Shown here: positions 5,524 to 6,927 of the stretch, one piece after another
Numbering within the stretch: position 1 is the stretch's first letter
Layout: each line of letters begins with the position of its first letter
Origin: an uncultured Beijerinckiaceae bacterium
GTDB lineage: Bacteria > Pseudomonadota > Alphaproteobacteria > Rhizobiales > Beijerinckiaceae
NCBI GenBank assembly: GCA_937863205.1
Contig: CALMGA010000463.1
Coordinates: 1,567 to 8,493 of the forward strand
DNA length: 6,927 nt
Reading direction: 5' to 3'
Made by a program: the position numbers and the translations under genes
Notes under the pieces: generated by a model
What the model was told of the DNA's origin: nothing
Seen by the model: only the letters and a program-made list of their open reading frames with translations
The model's database searches: none

Positions 5524-6338
5524 GTAACCACTTCCTCCATGAGCTCGCGGATGATCGCGGCTGCCTCGGTTGGCGCCTCTTGCGGCAGCGCGTGCCCCGT
5601 CGAGGCGAGTCGTCGCAGCCCGAGGCCGCGCGCGAGTGCCGATGAGATCATTGCCGCACCATCCGGTGGCGGGACCACGTCGTTCTCGCCTACGGCGACG
5701 ATCGCCGGCACGTCTATGTTCCGCGCATCGGCCACGAGATCACCCGCACCGAGCGCCCACACTGCGCGAGTATACCCTGCCAATCGCACCGCGGCCATCG
5801 CGCGCGTCACGGCGGCGAGCGTCCCCGCCTTTCGTTCAGGCTCGTGGACCAGCCTAGACGCCCGCAGTTGCGCGAAGCGCTCGGCTCCCATGTCCCGCAA
5901 GTCGTCGATGCGTGATTGGACCTTCTCGGGCAAGGGGGAGCCGGAAGGCACTGCGTAGCCGGAAGCGGGAGAAAGCAGGCACAATCCGACGACGAGGTCC
6001 GGGCGATCCCGCGCCAGCCGTGCCGCGAAAAGGGCCCCCAGCGAGTGACCGACGATCACGCTCGGGCCAAGCTCGAGGGCTTCCATCATTGCGACCAGCA
6101 AGCCGGCATAGTCGGAGGGATCGGGACGAGGCACCACCAGGTTTTGCGATGCGCCGTACCCCGGCGCATTCCAAGCCACGACGTCCTGTTCGCCTCCGAT
6201 CGCGTCGATGCAGGGCTTCCAACTGCCCGCGTTGCTCCCGATACCATGGAGCAGAACAAGGCTAGGCCGGTTCGCCGGAGCGTTCGCGACAGGTGTTCGG
6301 CGCAGGTACTCGATGCCGCAAACGATCCCAGACTTCAT
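5520..6338 (-). CDS. Alpha/beta hydrolase, possibly a meta-cleavage C-C hydrolase
   Basis: 272 residues from ATG 6338, which has AGGGGTGA a few nt upstream; an ATG 87 nt further up gives a longer N-terminus without family character. The oxyanion region is LLHGIGSNAGSW (29-40), the nucleophile elbow GHSLG has S99, the acid is D220 in GENDVV, and the base is H249 in STGHALPQE. The Ser-Asp-His triad is thus complete. A helical cap lies at about 130-195. With extradiol-type genes on both sides, the simplest role is hydrolysis of a ring-cleavage product (MhpC/BphD-like), but esterase or lactonase activity is equally allowed by the sequence. It is the first gene of a two-gene unit with the IclR regulator and is divergent from the VOC gene at 6486. 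It has no signal peptide, so it is cytoplasmic. Confidence 0.9.
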   Translation of the reverse strand: MKSGIVCGIEYLRRTPVANAPANRPSLVLLHGIGSNAGSWKPCIDAIGGEQDVVAWNAPGYGASQNLVVPRPDPSDYAGLLVAMMEALELGPSVIVGHSLGALFAARLARDRPDLVVGLCLLSPASGYAVPSGSPLPEKVQSRIDDLRDMGAERFAQLRASRLVHEPERKAGTLAAVTRAMAAVRLAGYTRAVWALGAGDLVADARNIDVPAIVAVGENDVVPPPDGAAMISSALARGLGLRRLASTGHALPQEAPTEAAAIIRELMEEVVT

Positions 6339-6396
6339 GTCGTCACCCCTACCTGACGTCGCGGCGGAAGGCGTCTCGCATGGTTGAGCGCCCCCA

Positions 6397-6412
6397 GCCA
6401 TCGTAAGATGGC
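6397..6412. repeat. Perfect short inverted repeat in the divergent leader region
   Basis: GCCATC (6397-6402) and GATGGC (6407-6412) are exact inverted copies around the 4-nt loop GTAA. It falls in the presumed 5' leader of the hydrolase-IclR unit, 59 nt before its ATG. It could be a leader hairpin or a second protein-binding site; with six base pairs and no U-run it is not a terminator. Confidence 0.5.
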
Positions 6413-6435
6413 GCGCCGCTTGCAAACCGTTGTCG

Positions 6436-6464
6436 ATTCTTTCATTCTTGAACTAGGAGTTCAA
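6436..6464 (-). promoter_or_regulatory. Candidate promoter of the hydrolase-IclR unit
   Basis: On the minus strand TTGAAC (6464-6459) and AAGAAT (6441-6436) are 17 nt apart, each matching the -35 and -10 consensus at 4 of 6 bases. The -35 lies within the operator array, so binding there could control both directions. Weak evidence, from consensus alone. Confidence 0.3.
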
Positions 6465-6473
6465 TAGTGAACT
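6448..6473 (+). promoter_or_regulatory. Three-half-site operator upstream of the divergent VOC gene (putative IclR site)
   Basis: TTGAACT (6448-6454) and AGTTCAA (6458-6464) form a perfect 7-bp-arm palindrome with spacer AGG. TGAACT (6468-6473) then repeats the left arm directly, 19 bp on. Gaps of 3 and 4 bp match the array at 4624-4648 exactly. It ends immediately before ATG 6474 and lies in the intergenic region shared with the hydrolase-IclR unit. The palindrome-plus-direct-repeat form recalls PcaU/PobR operators in the IclR family. Confidence 0.72.
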
Positions 6474-6475
6474 AT

Positions 6476-6480
6476 GGAGG
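6476..6480 (+). promoter_or_regulatory. Ribosome binding site that favours GTG 6486
   Basis: GGAGG at 6476-6480 stands 5 nt before GTG 6486. The in-frame ATG at 6474 overlaps this site and has no ribosome site of its own (AGGAG at 6455-6459 is 14 nt away), so GTG 6486 is the better start. Confidence 0.55.
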
Positions 6481-6485
6481 ATGTC

Positions 6486-6927
6486 GTGACGAGGACGCCG
6501 GGAGTTGATCACCTCCGGGGGGTCGTGCTGACGGCAACCGACCTTGCCGCAAGCGTGAGATTTTACGAACAGGCATGGGGACTCCTGTGCCTTGAGGAGC
6601 GGAGCGATCATGCCGTTTTCCGAGCGCTCGGTCCCGAGTACCAAGCGCTTCGGCTCGAAGCAGCCGCGAAGCCGAGGTTGGCGCGTATCGATCTGGCCGT
6701 TCGCAGCGTGCGCGACCTTGACGATCTTCACGCGAGCCTCACCGCTAAGCAGGTTTGCGTTGTCACGCCTCCTTCGCGCTTGCGGGAGGCCGGAGGTGGA
6801 TACGGCATGGACGTCCTCGATCACGAGGGACGTCTCGTCCGCATCTCGGCCGATCTCGCCGAACACGCCCCGATCCACGATGAGTCCCGCCCGATCAGGA
6901 TCTCGCACATCGTGCTGAATTCACCGG
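6486..6927 (+). CDS. Two-domain VOC / extradiol dioxygenase-like protein, N-terminal part
   Basis: The frame is open to the right edge with 147 residues visible from GTG 6486; four more residues precede if ATG 6474 is used. Residues 6-125 form a first VOC module (VDHLRGVVLTATDLAASVRF, then a block ending in GMDVLDHEGRLVRIS). A second begins at 136 with PIRISHIVLNSP, whose H141 is in the place of the first metal ligand of type I extradiol dioxygenases, as in H145 of the VOC protein at 3701-4621. The other His and Glu ligands lie outside the window, so whether this copy is catalytically complete cannot be judged. It is divergent from the hydrolase-IclR unit and preceded by the operator array. 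Ring cleavage of a catechol is the likely role if the metal site is complete; the two VOC proteins share layout but are clearly diverged. Confidence 0.85.
   Translation, partial: MTRTPGVDHLRGVVLTATDLAASVRFYEQAWGLLCLEERSDHAVFRALGPEYQALRLEAAAKPRLARIDLAVRSVRDLDDLHASLTAKQVCVVTPPSRLREAGGGYGMDVLDHEGRLVRISADLAEHAPIHDESRPIRISHIVLNSP

Noticed and set aside
6453..6908. A 151-residue minus-strand frame at the right edge
   Set aside because: It is antisense to the VOC gene, which has clear family motifs, and runs back into the operator region.

Overview
The window is GC-rich, with Shine-Dalgarno-type ribosome sites (GGAGG and GGGGAGG) and tightly packed, overlapping genes. It looks like a chromosomal or plasmid catabolic locus of a Pseudomonadota bacterium (alpha or beta class). 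That placement rests on general gene style and cannot be narrowed from the sequence. The content points to breakdown of an aromatic or other cyclic compound: two extradiol-dioxygenase-type VOC proteins, a C-C-hydrolase-like alpha/beta hydrolase, an IclR regulator, an SDR, a ThDP-dependent decarboxylase/lyase, and an NADPH reductase plus flavodoxin electron-transfer pair. The substrate is not evident.

Layout. Plus strand, left edge: the C-terminal part of a ThDP enzyme (1-411), followed directly by a clearly broken YciA-type acyl-CoA thioesterase (419 to about 825). A long minus-strand series then reads from right to left. It starts with an alpha/beta hydrolase (6338-5520) whose stop overlaps the GTG start of an IclR-family regulator (5523-4678). 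After a 56-nt promoter/operator gap come an extradiol-type VOC protein (4621-3701), an SDR (3697-2903), a 70-codon remnant that begins like an aldehyde dehydrogenase (2827-2615), an adrenodoxin-reductase/FprA-type reductase (2618-1254) and a flavodoxin (1347-895). A second two-domain VOC protein runs off the right edge on the plus strand (6486 onward), divergent from the hydrolase.

Regulation. The two places where a VOC gene begins, about 1.8 kb apart, carry the same array of three half-sites (consensus TGAACT / AGTTCA / TGAACT, with gaps of 3 and 4 bp). Each array reads toward its VOC gene and sits next to the start codon. The palindrome-plus-direct-repeat layout resembles operators of IclR-type regulators of aromatic catabolism (PcaU/PobR type). 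The adjacent IclR gene is the obvious candidate to bind both, which would make the locus one regulon.

Condition of the locus. Several parts look eroded or atypical. The thioesterase carries a stop and several frameshifts. The aldehyde dehydrogenase is cut to its first ~45 residues. The SDR lacks three of the four classical catalytic residues. The VOC protein at 3701-4621 lacks the second metal-binding His of type I extradiol dioxygenases. The reductase/flavodoxin pair has no terminal oxygenase in view. No RNA genes, CRISPR arrays, insertion sequences or strong intrinsic terminators were seen.
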